A stretch of 64,000 nt of DNA from Zygnema cylindricum (GCA_037447655.1 JBBHKE010000498.1:95001-159000), one strand, 5' to 3'. Shown: positions 20,852-33,323, numbered from the stretch's first letter. A program made the numbers and translations. Notes: generated from the letters alone by a model not told the origin.

Positions 20852-22122
20852 CACATGTGTAAAGATAAGCACCTGTTCACTAAGATAAGAAAGATTCCCA
20901 CCGTAGAGATAGAGTACGGGGATGGGAGGATAGTCACTACTACTCTTGTAGGTTCGGTAGATCTGAAAGTGTTAGTAGAAGGAAAGACATCTATAGTAAC
21001 ATTCTCCGATGTATTGTTTATTCCGGAGCTGAACAAAAACCTCATCTCTACATTTGTATTAGATGATAAGGGTTTTTTTACTAGCACTAGGGAAGGAGTC
21101 TTTATTGCTAGTTTTGAGGAAAAGGTCTATTTCATTGTTGATAAAGGTAGCTAAGGGATGTTTAGGCTGATTTTAAATAATGAAACAAATAAACTTTATT
21201 ATGCTGGTGTTCATGATATTATGATGTGGCATAAGAGGCTTGGGCATGTGAATCTAGATAAGTTAAAGGAGATGAAAAAGATGGGAGTGGTGGAAGGGAT
21301 TCAATTCAGTAAGAGTGATAATATAAGTGATTCTAGTGGATCTGCTCAAGGTAAAGCACACGGATTACCCTTTCCCAAAACAACCATTTATAAAGGAGAA
21401 AAAAATCTAGATTTAGTACACACAGATATTTGGGGACCGGCTAAAGTGCCCTCACCCGGGGGGAAGAGATTAATGATGACTATCAATGATGATTGGTCTC
21501 GGTATTCTACAGTGTATTTTTTGAAAAACAAGTCAGAGGCTCAGGATTGTTTTAGACAATATAAAGCATGGAGCGAAAAACTCCATGAAACTCCTATCAA
21601 GAGAGTATGGAGTGACAATGGTGGAGAGTATACTTCTAACCAGTTTGAGGATTTTCTGAGGGAAAATGGAGTCCAACACCAAAAGACAGTTCCAGGAAAC
21701 CCAGAACAAAATAGGGTAGCTAAAAGATTAAATAGGACACTAAGTGATAGTGCTAGAAGTATGTTGTCGGACAAGAAGATAGGAAAAAGGTTTTGGGCCG
21801 AAACAATGAACTGTGCTAATTACCTCAAAAATAGAGTTCTTACTTCAGCTATAAAAGATCAAACACCTTATGAGAGATGGACTGGTCAGAAACCACACAA
21901 ATCTCACTTAAAGGTTTTCGGCAGTCAAGTATTCAGTCTAGATACAGATCGGTCTAATTGGAAGCTAGGTCCTAAAGGAAAACCGTGATACTTATTGAGA
22001 TATGATGAGGATGTTAAAGGATATAGAGTTTATGATCTAAAAAGGGAAGATATAATCTTATTAAAGCATCTAGTAGTTATGGATGAAGAAAAGTCCGTGG
22101 ATCCCTTCAAGTATACAAAGTC
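20852..22122 (+). pseudogene. Protease-integrase part of copia element A, resumed
   Basis: The sequence continues the protease region broken at 14402 (HMCKDKHLFTKIRKIPT). It then runs through the GAG-pre-integrase motif WHKRLGH, a decayed zinc pair (SSGSAQGK instead of CSGCAQGK, so both Cys are lost), HTDIWGP, SDNGGEY and ...EQNRVAKRLNRTL, where the catalytic Glu region is altered. Stops occur at 21152 and 21986. At about 22122 the integrase C-terminal region ends abruptly and joins a minus-strand RNase H fragment. Two bases (TC) of microhomology are seen at the joint. RT, RNase H and the 3' LTR of element A are missing. Confidence 0.85.
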
Positions 22123-22809
22123 TTTTACAGCAGAGCAAAGCCTCCATGGTGGACTGAGCAATAACCTTTTGCTGTTTGCTACTCCAACAACAAGCTCCAT
22201 CACCTACATACAATACAAATCTAGAAGTACATCTCCTCATCGGAGCATCACCATAACTAGCATCACTCCAAGTAGTGATGTCACTCTTCCCTCAACCCAA
22301 ATGCAACCATAGATCCATAGTTCCTATCAAATATCTAAAAAGTCTCTTAGTTGCCTCCCAATCTCTCTTTGTGGGAGCATTTAGACTTCTACTCAGCACT
22401 CCTACAGCTACAGCCAAATCCGACCGGGTACAATTCATAAAATAGATCAGGCTTACCACTACTTGCCTGTAAGGAATAGTCTGCATGAACTTCTGTACTT
22501 TAGGACCTAATTCCTCCTCTATGATTATGACTCCTTCCTCCACAATCCCCTCACTTCTCTTCTTCAACTCCATTGGAGTTGTATAACTATTAGCCTTATC
22601 CATCTGGAACTTTTCCAACATGTTCCCTATTCCTTCTTTTTGAGTAAGTCTTATTATCTTTCTTTCTCGGTCTCTTTCTACTTGAATTCCCAAAATATAT
22701 CTTGCCTCCCCCATATCCTTCATCTCAAATCTCCCCTTCATATCGGTTTTGATATTATTAATTTTGTCCATTGATTTACTTAGAAAAAGCAAATGATAAA
22801 CACAAATTG
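22123..22809 (-). pseudogene. RT-RNase H fragment of minus-strand copia element M (left part)
   Basis: On the minus strand this encodes the end of RT and most of RNase H (ILGIQVERDRERKIIRLTQKE; IPYRQVVVSLIYFMNCTRSDLAVAVGVLSRSLNAPTKRDWEATKR). It is truncated at 22123 inside RNase H. At 22809 it is interrupted by the complete element at 22810-28973 and continues at 28974. Confidence 0.85.
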
Positions 22810-23690
22810 TGTTGAAAAGAGGTAATTAATAGTTCACCTCTCTATTTTAGTTTTACTTTAAAGAAAGAGAGTGAGGATCAAAGGCACGCCATGGCTACCG
22901 CCATATTTAGAAAGTGGCAGAATTTGAAGAAGAGGATATTTTACTAAAATGATGCCTAAGTTTTGAACCTGAGTCTTAACCTCTACATAGTCGTACGTCT
23001 TAACCACTAATGCGTTATCGAAACGATACACGTGACGGGTTTCAAAGATATATAAACATTAACGCAATAGCTAATTAACAGCAGACTAACGAAAAGGAGC
23101 AATTCATGCATGTACGCAAATGTGAACCGTGTAAAATATGTTTTGATCGGACTGCCGACATTGTAGCCGCCACGCGAAGTGAGATTTTGGCGTCATTTGG
23201 AGATAGCGTCACGCGGTGCCACGTGGCGCCACATTATTTGATATCGGAGAAGATGGGAGGAGGAACCATGGCTCCCGATTTGACAAGTGTCACCTTGTAG
23301 ACCATGTCGTACAATTGCCGTACAATAAGTACATCTCTTATTGTACCTTCTTGTACTATATAGTGTTTCTATTGGACTAGGGTTTAGTAGTAGGTAGTCG
23401 TGAGTAGGCAGACCAAGACTTAGTGATATTTAGGTACCACTCTTTAAGAGAGCTTGTAACTATAAAGGTCATCTTTGACCAGCCATAACTTACTGCTCAA
23501 GGGAGCAAATTCAGTGATTTTTTTTGCGTTTGACTCAAGGGAGTCTTGTCCTCTTAGGGGCGAGGGTGGTCAGAATATTTGTGTGACTGGGCGGCACTTA
23601 TTCAGTGGGAAAGTGGAAGGGGCAAATATTATCTTAGAGGCTTTACATAGGCTGCTCATTCTGTGGGTCAATGGAGACCACAAAATTTTA
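22810..23690 (+). repeat. 5' LTR of element B
   Basis: TG start; the end is TTTTA where the 3' copy has TTTCA. It holds an antisense tRNA-like segment (about 22970-23025), TATATAAAC (about 23050) and the GCCACGTGGC motif (about 23218). Confidence 0.9.
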
Positions 23691-24594
23691 GGTTATCGGC
23701 CCACCCTCTAGGGTGCCTATATTTGATGGATCATACTTTTTGTATTGGGAAATGATGATGGAGGGAGAACTATTTGAGAAGCATCTATGGGGCATAGTGT
23801 GTGGACAAATTCGATTCCCACCTCCACTTGGGTTTGGAGAGACACGTTTTTCTGGCACCTCCGCCTCTAAAGTTGGTAGAACAGCTGCCACCATCACCGA
23901 GGATGAAGATGAGGAAGGAGTGGAGATTGTCATGGAAGGAGAAAAGGGAGGAGTTGCAACTGTAATGACACCATTGCCGAAGGCGATACCGGCAGCAGCA
24001 CCACCGGCAACGGCGACAAGGGTTCAGACCAAAAAATCAGAGTATGAAAAGTGGAACTACAAAGACAAGGTTGCTAAGCTCTTAATTCTTAATAGTGTAG
24101 CAAGGGGCATTGCCATTCCCCTTATGCATGTCAAATCTTCATCTAAGATTTGGATATCACTAGTTAACAAATATAAGAGTGGATCATTGCAACAACAACA
24201 GTTGGCGGAAAATAAGATTGCAGCTTATACTTATAAAGGAGGAAGTATGAATAATTATTGCAATGATTTAGGAGCATTATTTGGAGAGTTAGAGAGTGCA
24301 GGTAACTCATGGTCTGAGAGACAAAGAGTGAACACATTAATGATGAAACTACCTGAAGAGTATGAGAATATCATTAATCGATTGCAGGACATAGGAGATA
24401 GCAATTGGAATTGGGATGACACAGTGGGAATGATTTTAGTGAAAGAAAGCACCATAGAGCTTAGGAGAGGGAGTCCAAGTGTACAAGTATTGTCTGCAAG
24501 AGCTAATTGGCGGAAGCGTGATGAGGAGAGAGGGAAAGATCCTTATCGAAACTTTGGTGGAAGAGGACAAGGAGGTGGCAGATTTGATAGATAG
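23671..24594 (+). pseudogene. gag of element B
   Basis: The U5 AUG (23671) is in frame with the primer site and with PPSRVPIFDGSYFLYWE, but a C-to-T change at the LTR end creates a stop (TAG) after six codons. An alternative ATG at 23713 opens 293 codons. The Gag core is recognisable: SLQQQQLAENK, YCNDLGALFGELESAG, MMKLPEEYENIINRLQD. Gly/Arg-rich residues follow before a stop at 24592-24594, just before the zinc knuckle. An Ala/Thr/Pro-rich insert distinguishes it from the N1 family. Confidence 0.85.
23691..23705 (+). other. Primer-binding site of element B
   Basis: GGTTATCGGCCCACC: 14 of 15 match the anticodon-region primer site. The AUG of this site is AUC here. Confidence 0.85.
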
Positions 24595-27500
24595 GGGAGA
24601 GGAACTTCTCGAGGAGGATTATGTCACTTCTGCAAGAAACCGGGACACTATATGGCAGATTGTGTCAAACTTGCAGATTTTCGACTGAAAGATGGTCAAG
24701 GAACCTCAAGGGATGGAGGAAAGAAAAAGGCTTTCCTGACTCAAGTTCATGATGAGGAAGTGGAAGAAAAAACTGAGCCAGAAGAGGAGCTTGAGGAGCT
24801 TCTTCTTAATCCGAAAAACACTAAAGAGCATGTCGACATTCCATGGAGACAAAAGTGTGCTTTCGTAGGTAAGAGGGATCCACCTGAGGATGGGTGGATC
24901 ATAGACTCAGGGGCTTCAATGCATATGTGTAAAGATAAGCGGTGGTTCACTAAACTTAGAAAGATCCCAACAGTTGATATAGAGTACGGAGATGGTAGAG
25001 TAGAAACAGAAAGTCTTGTTGGAACTGTTGACTTGAAGGTTCTAGTTGATGGAAAGGCCTCAATTGTAACACTCTCAGGTGTTCTTTACATTCCACAACT
25101 TAGCAAGAACCTAGTCTCAATAGCTGTCCTTGATGAAAAAGAGTTTGAAATAGGAATTAGGACAGGAATCTTCACAGCAAGCTTTGATAATGAGGTTTAT
25201 TTCATAGCTGAGAAGGGCAGTCAAGGAATGTTCAGAATTTTTCTTTGCAATGAAAAAAGTGTTCTCTACTCTTGTGCAAGTGAGATGATGCTTTGGCATA
25301 AAAGGTTGGGGCATGTGCATCTAGATAGATTAAATAAAATGAAGAAAAATGGAATAGTGGAGGGTATTACTTTTGAGGATGATGAGACCTTTGATGATTG
25401 TAGTGGATGTGCCCAAGGGAAGATTCATAGACTTCCATTTCCAAAGGCAACCACATTTAAGAGAGAGAAAGTGTTAGATCTAGTTCACACTGATGTTAGG
25501 GGACCAGCTAGGTATGCTTCACATGGGGGGAAGAGATAGATGTTAACCATCACAGATGATTGGTCTAGATACACGAAGGTATACTTTCTCAGACATAAGT
25601 CAGAGGTATTAAGATGTTTTGAAGAGTATAAAGTATGGAGTGAAAAGCTACATGAAACCTCAATAAAAGAGAAAAGAAGTGATAATGGGAAAGAATACAC
25701 ATCAAGGGAATTTGAAGAATATCTTAAAGAAGAAGGAATTCATCATGAGAAAACTGTTCCCTATAATCCGGAACAAAATGGAGTAGCACAAAGAGTGAAT
25801 AGAACTTTAGGAGATATGTCCAGAAGTATGTTAAGTGACAAGAGGATAGGGCTGCAGTTTTGGGCCGAGTTTATGAACTATGCTAATTTCATCAAAAATA
25901 GAGTCATAACTTCAGCAAATAAGGAGGAAACTCTGTATGAGAGGTGGACACGAAGAAAGCCTGATTTGTCTAGTTTGAGAGTGTTCGGAAGTCAAGTTTA
26001 TAGTTTGGATTCCGATAAGACTAAATGGAAGTTAAAAGGAAGAGGGAAACCAAGATATCTTGTAGGATATGATGAGAGCACAAAATGATACCGGGTGTAT
26101 GACTTGAAAAAGAGAGATATAATTTTGGTAAAACACATAGTGCTGATGAATGAAATGAAGTCCATTGATCCATTCAAATATAATAAAGAAGTCAAAATCA
26201 GATTTGAAACGGATCAGTTTTCTGACTTTGAAATTTGAAAACGAAGAGAAGGAAGATGGAGAAAAAGAAAAATTTGCAGATCTACCAAAGGAGGAGGAAA
26301 AGACAACATCTGAGGCAACGCCACAATACGAAGTGGAAACCGATGAGGATTATGATGAGACACCGGAATTGGAAGATAAATGAGCTGAAAATCTTCCTAA
26401 ACGAAACCCAAGGATGCCTTCCATACTGGCTTCCGATTTTGAAGGGGGAAGAAGAAGTAGTAAACGACTTCAAGAAAGACAAGTAAATAACCTACTCACA
26501 AAGATGTCTCACCCAGATGAACATCAAAAATACTGAGAGGCCATAAACACTCCAGAAAGTAGCCGGTGGATCACAACTATAAATGAAGAAATGGCCTCTA
26601 TCATGGAAGCCAATACATCGGAGTTGGTAGATTGTCCACCAGACCAAAAACCGATTGGATGTAAGTGGGTTTTTAAACTTAAATTAAACCCCGATAATAC
26701 CATTGAGAGGTACAAAGCTAGGTTAGTTGCAAAAGGTTATACTCAGAAAAAGGGGATAGACTACGAAGAAACCTTTGCACCTATAGTCAGATTTCCTTCT
26801 GGATATGGAAATACACCAGATGGTTATTAAAATGGCCTTTTTGCACAGAGAGTTAGAAGAAGAAATTTACATAAGGCAACCGGAAGGATTCGTGGAAATT
26901 GGGAAAGAAAACAAAGTTTGCAAACTGATAAAATCACTCTATGGGCTTAAACAAGCCCCGCGACAGTGGAATATAAAGCTCGACGAATTTTTGACCGGTT
27001 TGGGGTATATCAAAATTAGTTCAGATCACTCTATATATTTATTTGAGGATGAGAATGGAGTGATATTTATTGCTATTTATGTGGATGATTTGTTGGTCTT
27101 AAGCAAGTCCTTAGATAAAATTAACAAACTAAAACGGGATCTTAGAAGCAGTTTTGATATGAAAGATCTCGGCGAAGCAAAGTATATTTTGGGAATTCAG
27201 ATGGAGAGAGATAGAGGGAATAGAATTATAAGACTCACTCAAAAAGAAGCAATCGGTAATATGCTAGAAAAATTTCAGATGGAAAAAGCAAACGGATGTA
27301 CTACTCCTATGGATTTGAAGAAAGTGTTTGAGGGGAGTGAAGAGAGAGAAATATTGATCATTAATGATAAGATGGATGAGATAGAAAGAAAATTTATGGA
27401 AAATATCCCTTATCGGCAGATTGTAGGCAGTTTAATTTATTTTATGAACAGTACCCGTCCGGATATAGCTGCAGCTGTAGGTGTCATTAGTAGAAGTCTA

Positions 27501-28072
27501 AATGAACCAAGAAAGAGAGACTGGGAGGCTGCCAAAAGGGTGATGAGGTATCTGGTTGGGACAAGGGAATTATGGTTGCATTTGGGAGGGGAGCACAGTG
27601 ACATCACCACCTGGAGTGATGTCAGTTATGGAGATGTGACCTTAAGGCGGTGTACGACTGGATATGTGTTGCAAATTGGATCCGGTGCATATTATTGGAG
27701 TAGCAAGCAACAAAAAGTAGTTGCTCAGTCCACTTTGGAGGTTGAATACATGGCTTCAGTCCTGCCACCAAAGAATTAATGTGGGTTAAATCTCTTCTTG
27801 AAGAACTTGGGTTCATGAAGTTTGGAACTCAAAATGTTTTTTGTGATAATCAAGCTGCTATCTCTATTGCAGCTAATCCGAAACATCACTTCAAAGCTAA
27901 ACATATGGATATTAGACTAAGCTTTTTCAGAGAGAAGGTTGAAAATAAAATTATTAAACTGGTTCATAAAACTGATAGAGAAATGATTGCAGACATGATG
28001 ACAAAAGCAGTGCCTTCCCCTAAGTTGATTTATTGCAGAGAAAACTGTGGATTAAAATTAAAAAGTGACTAG
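24595..28072 (+). pseudogene. pol of element B, several stops and frameshifts
   Basis: Zinc knuckle CHFCKKPGHYMADC (about 24619), protease DSGAS (about 24905), pre-integrase WHKRLGH and CSGC, integrase HTDVRGP, SDNGKEY and NPEQNGVAQRVNRTL, RT YVDDLL (about 27080), RNase H SDVSYGD and CDNQAAI. Breaks: stop at 25537-25539 in integrase, stop at 26086-26088, frameshift near 26237, stop at 26534 (TGA), frameshift near 26810-26830 in RT, frameshift near 27770 in RNase H. In RNase H a catalytic-region Ala is Val. It is not functional in the present form. Confidence 0.88.
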
Positions 28073-28085
28073 GAATTAAACGAAA

Positions 28086-28973
28086 TGTTGAAAAGAGGTA
28101 ATTAATAGTTCACTTCTCTATTTTAGGTTTAATTTAAAGAAAGAGAGTGAGGATCAAAGGCACGCCATGGCTGCCGCCATATTTAGAAAGTGGCAGATTT
28201 TGAAGTAGAGGATATTTTACTAAAATGATGTCTAAATACGGATTTGAACCTGAGTCTGTGGACCTCTACATAGTCGTACCTCTTAACCACTAAGGCGTTA
28301 TCGAAACGATACACGTGACGGGTTTCAAAGATATATAAACATTAACGCAACAGCTAATTAACAACAGACTAACGAAAAGGAGCAATTCATGCATGTACGC
28401 AAATCTCAACCGTGTAAAATATGTTTTGATCGGACGGCCGACATTGTAGCTGCCACGCGAAGTGAGATTTTGGCGTCATTTGGAGATAGCGTCACGCGAT
28501 GCCACGTGGCGCCACATTATTTGATACTGGAGAAGATGGGAGGAGGAACTATGGCTCTCGATTTGACAGGTGTCACCTTGTAGACCATGTCGTACAATTG
28601 CCGTACAATAAGTACATCTCTTATTGTACCTTCTTGTACTATATAGTGTTCCTATTGGACTAGGGTTTAGTAGTAGGTAGTCGTGAGTAGGCAGACCAAG
28701 ACTTAGTGATATTTAGGTACCACTCTCTAAGAGAGCTTGTATCTATAAAGGTCATCTTTGACCAGCCATAACTTACTGCTCAAGGGAGCAAATTCAGTGA
28801 TTTTTTTTGCGTTTGACTCAAGGGAGTCTTGTCCTCACAGGGGCGAGGGTGGTCAGAATATTTGTGTGACTGGGCGGCACTTATTCAGTGGGAAAGTGGA
28901 AGGGGCAAATATTATCCTAGAGGCTTTACATAGGCTGCTCATTCCGTGGGTCAATGGAGACCACAAAATTTCA
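28086..28973 (+). repeat. 3' LTR of element B
   Basis: 888 bp, TGTTGAAAAG to TTTCA. The antisense tRNA-like segment (about 28238-28305) has a clean B box (GGTTCAAATCC on the minus strand). Confidence 0.92.
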
Positions 28974-31900
28974 AATTGCATTAAAAATAATACCTTTCTC
29001 ATCTTCAAAAACATAGATTGAGTGATCTGAGCTGATTTGGATATATTCCAAACCCGTAAGAAACTCATCAAGCTTCTTATTCCACTGTCGGGGGGCCTGT
29101 TTCAAACCATAAAGAGATTTCATCAGCTGGCATACCTTACTCTCCTCTCCTTGCTCCACAAATCCTTCGGGTTGTCGCATGAAGATCTCCTCTTCCCATT
29201 CTCCATGCAAAAAGGTTGTCTTGATGTCCATCTGGTGCACTTCTATGTCTTCCGTTGTTGCAAAATTGAGAAGTATGCGGACGGAGGGAAATATGACAAC
29301 CGGGGCAAAGGTTTCCTTGTAGTTGATGCCCTCTTTTTGTGTGAATCCTTTAGCCACTAACCGTGCCTTGTAGCGCTCAATAGTGGTATCTGGGTTCAGT
29401 TTTAATTTGAACACCCACTTACAACCAATTAGTTTTCGGTAAGGTGGACAATCCACCAGCGTCCAAGTATCGGCTGCCATAATTGAGGCCATCTCCTCAT
29501 TGATGGTTGTCTTCCACCGGTTCCTTTCAGGACAATTCATCGCCTCTCCATAAGTCTGAGGTTCATCTTGATGATATAGTTTGGTAACCTTGTTATTAAC
29601 CTGTTTTTCTTGCAAAGTTTTGCTACTTCTCCTTCCTCCCTCAAAATCTGTGGACGGAATAGATGGTTCCCGTGGGTTCTTTTGAACAATCTCGGCTTCT
29701 CCCCTGTCCCTCGATTCCGAATCAATTTCCACCACGTCTTCCGCTTCATGTAGAGTTGTCACTGAAATTTCCACGGCCGAGTCCTTCTCAGTCTGATCTG
29801 TACCTATAAAAATGTCATCTTCTGTGAAACAAGGATAGTTATGAATCTCAAAGTCATCGGAATTTTTTTGACTTGAATCTGATTTTTACTGACTTTGTAT
29901 ATATGAAGGGATCCACAGACTTTCCTTCATCCATAACTACTAGATGCTTTAATAAGATTATAACTTCCCTTTTTAGATTATAAACTTTGTATCCTTTTAC
30001 ATCCTCATCATATCGCAATAAGTACCCTGGTTTTCCTTTAGGATCTAGCTTCCAATTAGACCGATGTGTATCTAGACTGAACACTTGACTGCCAAAAACC
30101 TTTAAGTGAGATATGTCTGGTTTTCGGCTGGTCCATCTCTTTTAAGGTGTTTCGCCTTTTACAGCTGAAGTAAGAACTATATTTTTGAGGTAATTAGCAC
30201 AGTTCATTGCTTCGCCCAAAACCTTTTTCCTATCTTCTTATCCGACAACATACTTCTAGCACTATCACTTAGTGTCCTATTTAATCTTTCAGCTACCCCA
30301 TTCTGTTCTGGGTTTTCTGGAACTGTCTTTTGGTGTTGGACTCCACCTTCCCTCAGAAAATCCTCAAACTTGTTAGAGGTATACTCTCCACCATTGTCAC
30401 TCCTTACTCTCTTGATTGGGGTTTCATGGAGATTTTCACTCAATGCTTTATATTGTCTAAAGCATTCCTAAGCTTATCACTTATTTTTCAAAAAATACAC
30501 CGTGGAATACCGAGACCCATCATCAATGATAGTCATCATATATCTCTTCCCCCCGGGTGAAGGCACTTTGGTCGGTCCCCAAATATCTGTGTGTACTAAA
30601 TCTAGAATCTTTTCTCCCTTATAGGTGGTTGTTTTTTGGGAAGGGTAACTTGTGTGCTTTACCTTGAGCACATCCACTATAATTAGTTAGATTCTCACTC
30701 TCACCGCACTGAATCCCTTCCACTACTCCCATCTTTTTTCATCTCTCTTAACTTATCTAGATTCACATGCTTAAGCCTCTTATGCACAACATTATATCAT
30801 GAACACCAGCATTATTAAGTTTCTTCTTTTCATTGCTTAAAATCAGCCTAAACATCCATTGGCTACCTTTTTCAGCAATAAAATATACTTCCTCCTCAAA
30901 ACTAGTAGTATGACTCTTTCCCTAGTGCTAGTATCAAAACCTTTATCATCTAATATAGACGTAAAGATGAGGTTTTTGTTTTGATCCGGAATAAACAATA
31001 CATCGGAGAATGTAACTATGGATATCTTTCCTTCTACTAAAAATTTCAGATCTACCGATCCTACAAGAGTAGCAGTGACTATCCTCCCATCCCCGTACTC
31101 TATCTCTACGGTGAGAATCTTTCTTATCTTTGTGAACACGTGTTTTCCTTACACATGTGCATGGAGGCACCAAAATCTACAATCAAACGTGCTCCACCTT
31201 TCAATCCACCGAAAGCACATTTATGCTTTCATGGAATTTTGACCTCGTTTTTCGCCTCCAACTCCTAATCCAATAGGAGCTCGTCGTCCTTGTCCTAAGA
31301 TTCCGCCTCATGTACCTGTGTCACAAGGGCCTTTTTCTTTCCTCTTAAGGGTCCACCTGTCTGCCCCTCCTTTAACTGTAGCTCGGTTAACTTAGTGCAC
31401 TCCGCCATATAGTGCCCTGGTTTCTTACAAAAGTTGCACAAACCCTTGGGAGCCTTTGGTTCGAACTCGTCGTTCTGATTTTTCTGCCCCCCCCTCTATA
31501 ATTTCCTACCGGTTTACTAGAATCATTGTTTTCTCCAATCCGTCTTAGCTGCCACGGGTTGCCCACTCTTTCCTCCCTTTGGATCTCAATCGTATTCTCC
31601 CGACGAGAATCATCCCTACCACTGAATTCCATATCCACCTTGAGTGCCACAAGTCTTGCACATGTTTGAGTATGTTCTCGAACTCATCTTGTAACTTCAT
31701 AAAAAAACAGATTACCTTCATCTTTTGAGTTTCAACCTGTCCAACACTCTCTAGCTCAATGAAAAGTGTTGCGAGCTCATTACAAAAATTGTTCTCGAAC
31801 TCATCTAGTAACTTCATAAAAAAGCAGATTACCTTCATCTTTTGAGTTTCAACTTGTCCAACACTCGCTAGCCCAATGAAAAGTGTTGCGAGCTCATTAC

Positions 31901-32430
31901 AAAAATCTAACATTTTCCCCCATTTGAATACATATGCGTTAATTTTCTAATCAGCCAAGTGCCAATGCTGAATCATACCACTTTGGTACATTTCTATCAG
32001 AGCCACCCAAAGATCAGATGCCCTCTCTACCTGCAAATGAGGAGATGGAAGCCCTTGAGTAAGATGGCGCAGGATGAACTGCTTTGCCGCCATATTGTTG
32101 TAGTCCTACGTATCGATATCATTCTCCTCGTTCCTTGCAATAGGTGATAGGAATGCCGAACCGGTTGCTATTGGTGTGACCGTCTCCTTATCATTTCCTT
32201 TCTCCACCACCTCCTCTTCTTTTGTCTCCTCCGTTGGAGATGGATCTGCATCTCTGGTGAATTTGCTTCCTGTAAACCGTGGATGGATCCAAAGACTCGA
32301 TGGACGCCTCACCCGTCCACTCACTATTTCTCAAAACCTTTTCTCACATAGTGGTCCTCTCATCATACTTTCCCAATATATGAAGCTAGTTCCATTGAAA
32401 ATGGGTACCCTAGAGGGTGGGCCAATAACG
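28974..32430 (-). pseudogene. gag-pol of minus-strand copia element M (right part)
   Basis: From right to left on the minus strand: primer-site-like GGTTATTGGCCCACC with CG at the junction (about 32416-32430), gag (32324-31387), protease (about 31170), pre-integrase, integrase (HTDIWGPTKVPSPGG about 30580; SDNGGEY about 30390) and RT up to the insertion of element B at 28973. Many stops and frameshifts break it. In gag, about 112 bp are duplicated in tandem (31679-31905), giving the LDFCNELATLF...LMKL segment twice. The protein is of the N1 family type. It joins 22123-22809 as one interrupted copy. Confidence 0.85.
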
Positions 32431-33323
32431 TGCAACTCTGAGACCTCCATAGGTTTTCAGAGTAGGCAGCTCACACGAAGCCTCTAGAATAACCCTGATC
32501 CCTTTGTGTTTCAACAAGAATAAGTGTCACCGTGGCAGACAAAAACTTTGACCACCTTCAACTCTGTGAAAGGTAGACTTCCGTGAGTCTATAGCAAATA
32601 GAATCTTTGAATTTGCTCCGCTGAGTAGTAAGTTATGGCTGGTCAAAAATGACATTTATATTTACAAACTCTCTTAAAGAGAGGTACCTAAATATCACTA
32701 AGTCTTGGTCTGCCTACTCACGACTACCTACTGCTAAATCGTAGTGGAATAGGAACACTATATAGTACAAGAAGGTAGAATGGGCGATGTACTTATGTGC
32801 GTCTATTGTACGACATAGTCTACAAGGGAACACCTCTCAAATTAGGAGCCATGGTTCCTCCTCCCATCTTCTCCCGTATCAAATAATGCGGCGCCACGTG
32901 GCATCGCGTGATGCTATCTCCGAATGCTGCCAAAATCTCACTTCCGGTGGCGGCTACAATGTTGTTCGTTTGATCAAAACATATTTACACGGTTTAAATT
33001 CGCATACGTGCATGAATTGTTCCTCTTAGTTAGTTTGGTGTGAATTAGTCGTTGCATGAATATTTATACATCTTTGAAATCCGTCACGTGTATCATTTTG
33101 TAGTGCCTTAATTTTTAAGGCGCTTGGCTCTATAGAATCCATATGTCGTAGGTTCAAATCGAGTTTTAGGCAACATTTTGGTAAAATATTATCTACTTCA
33201 AAATCTGCCCCTTTCTAAATATGGCGGCAGCCATGGCGTGCCTTTGATCCTCACTCTCTGTCTTTCTTTAAAGTATAACTAAAATAGAGAGGTGAAATAT
33301 TAATTACCTATTTTCAAAAACAT
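32431..33323 (-). mobile_element. 5' LTR of element M, chimeric between two LTR families
   Basis: Read on the minus strand it starts TGTTTTTGAAAATAGG and follows the element B LTR family through U3 and R. The last roughly 200 bp (U5, 32431 to about 32630) match the N1 family (TATGGAGGTCTCAGAG...). The internal region also belongs to the N1 family. It is inserted in another LTR fragment. Confidence 0.75.

Larger units (their letters stand above)
22810..28973 (+). mobile_element. Complete but decayed copia element B
   Basis: LTRs of 881 bp (22810-23690) and 888 bp (28086-28973), flanked by the target duplication AATTG (22805-22809 and 28974-28978). The two LTRs differ by scattered substitutions and small indels, and the coding region has several stops and frameshifts, so it is older than N1. 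It represents a second LTR family that starts TGTTGAAAAGAGG. It is inserted into RT of the minus-strand element M, whose sequence is continuous across the insertion. Confidence 0.93.

Noticed and set aside
12192-22122. Element A as a complete element with its own 3' LTR at 19803-20851
   Set aside because: The LTRs at 14403 and 19803 share the CACAT duplication and equal length, so they belong to the inserted element; element A sequence resumes at 20852 in the protease region.
31679-31905. The gag repeat as a CRISPR-like or satellite array
   Set aside because: Only two units, coding in origin, in a eukaryotic transposon.
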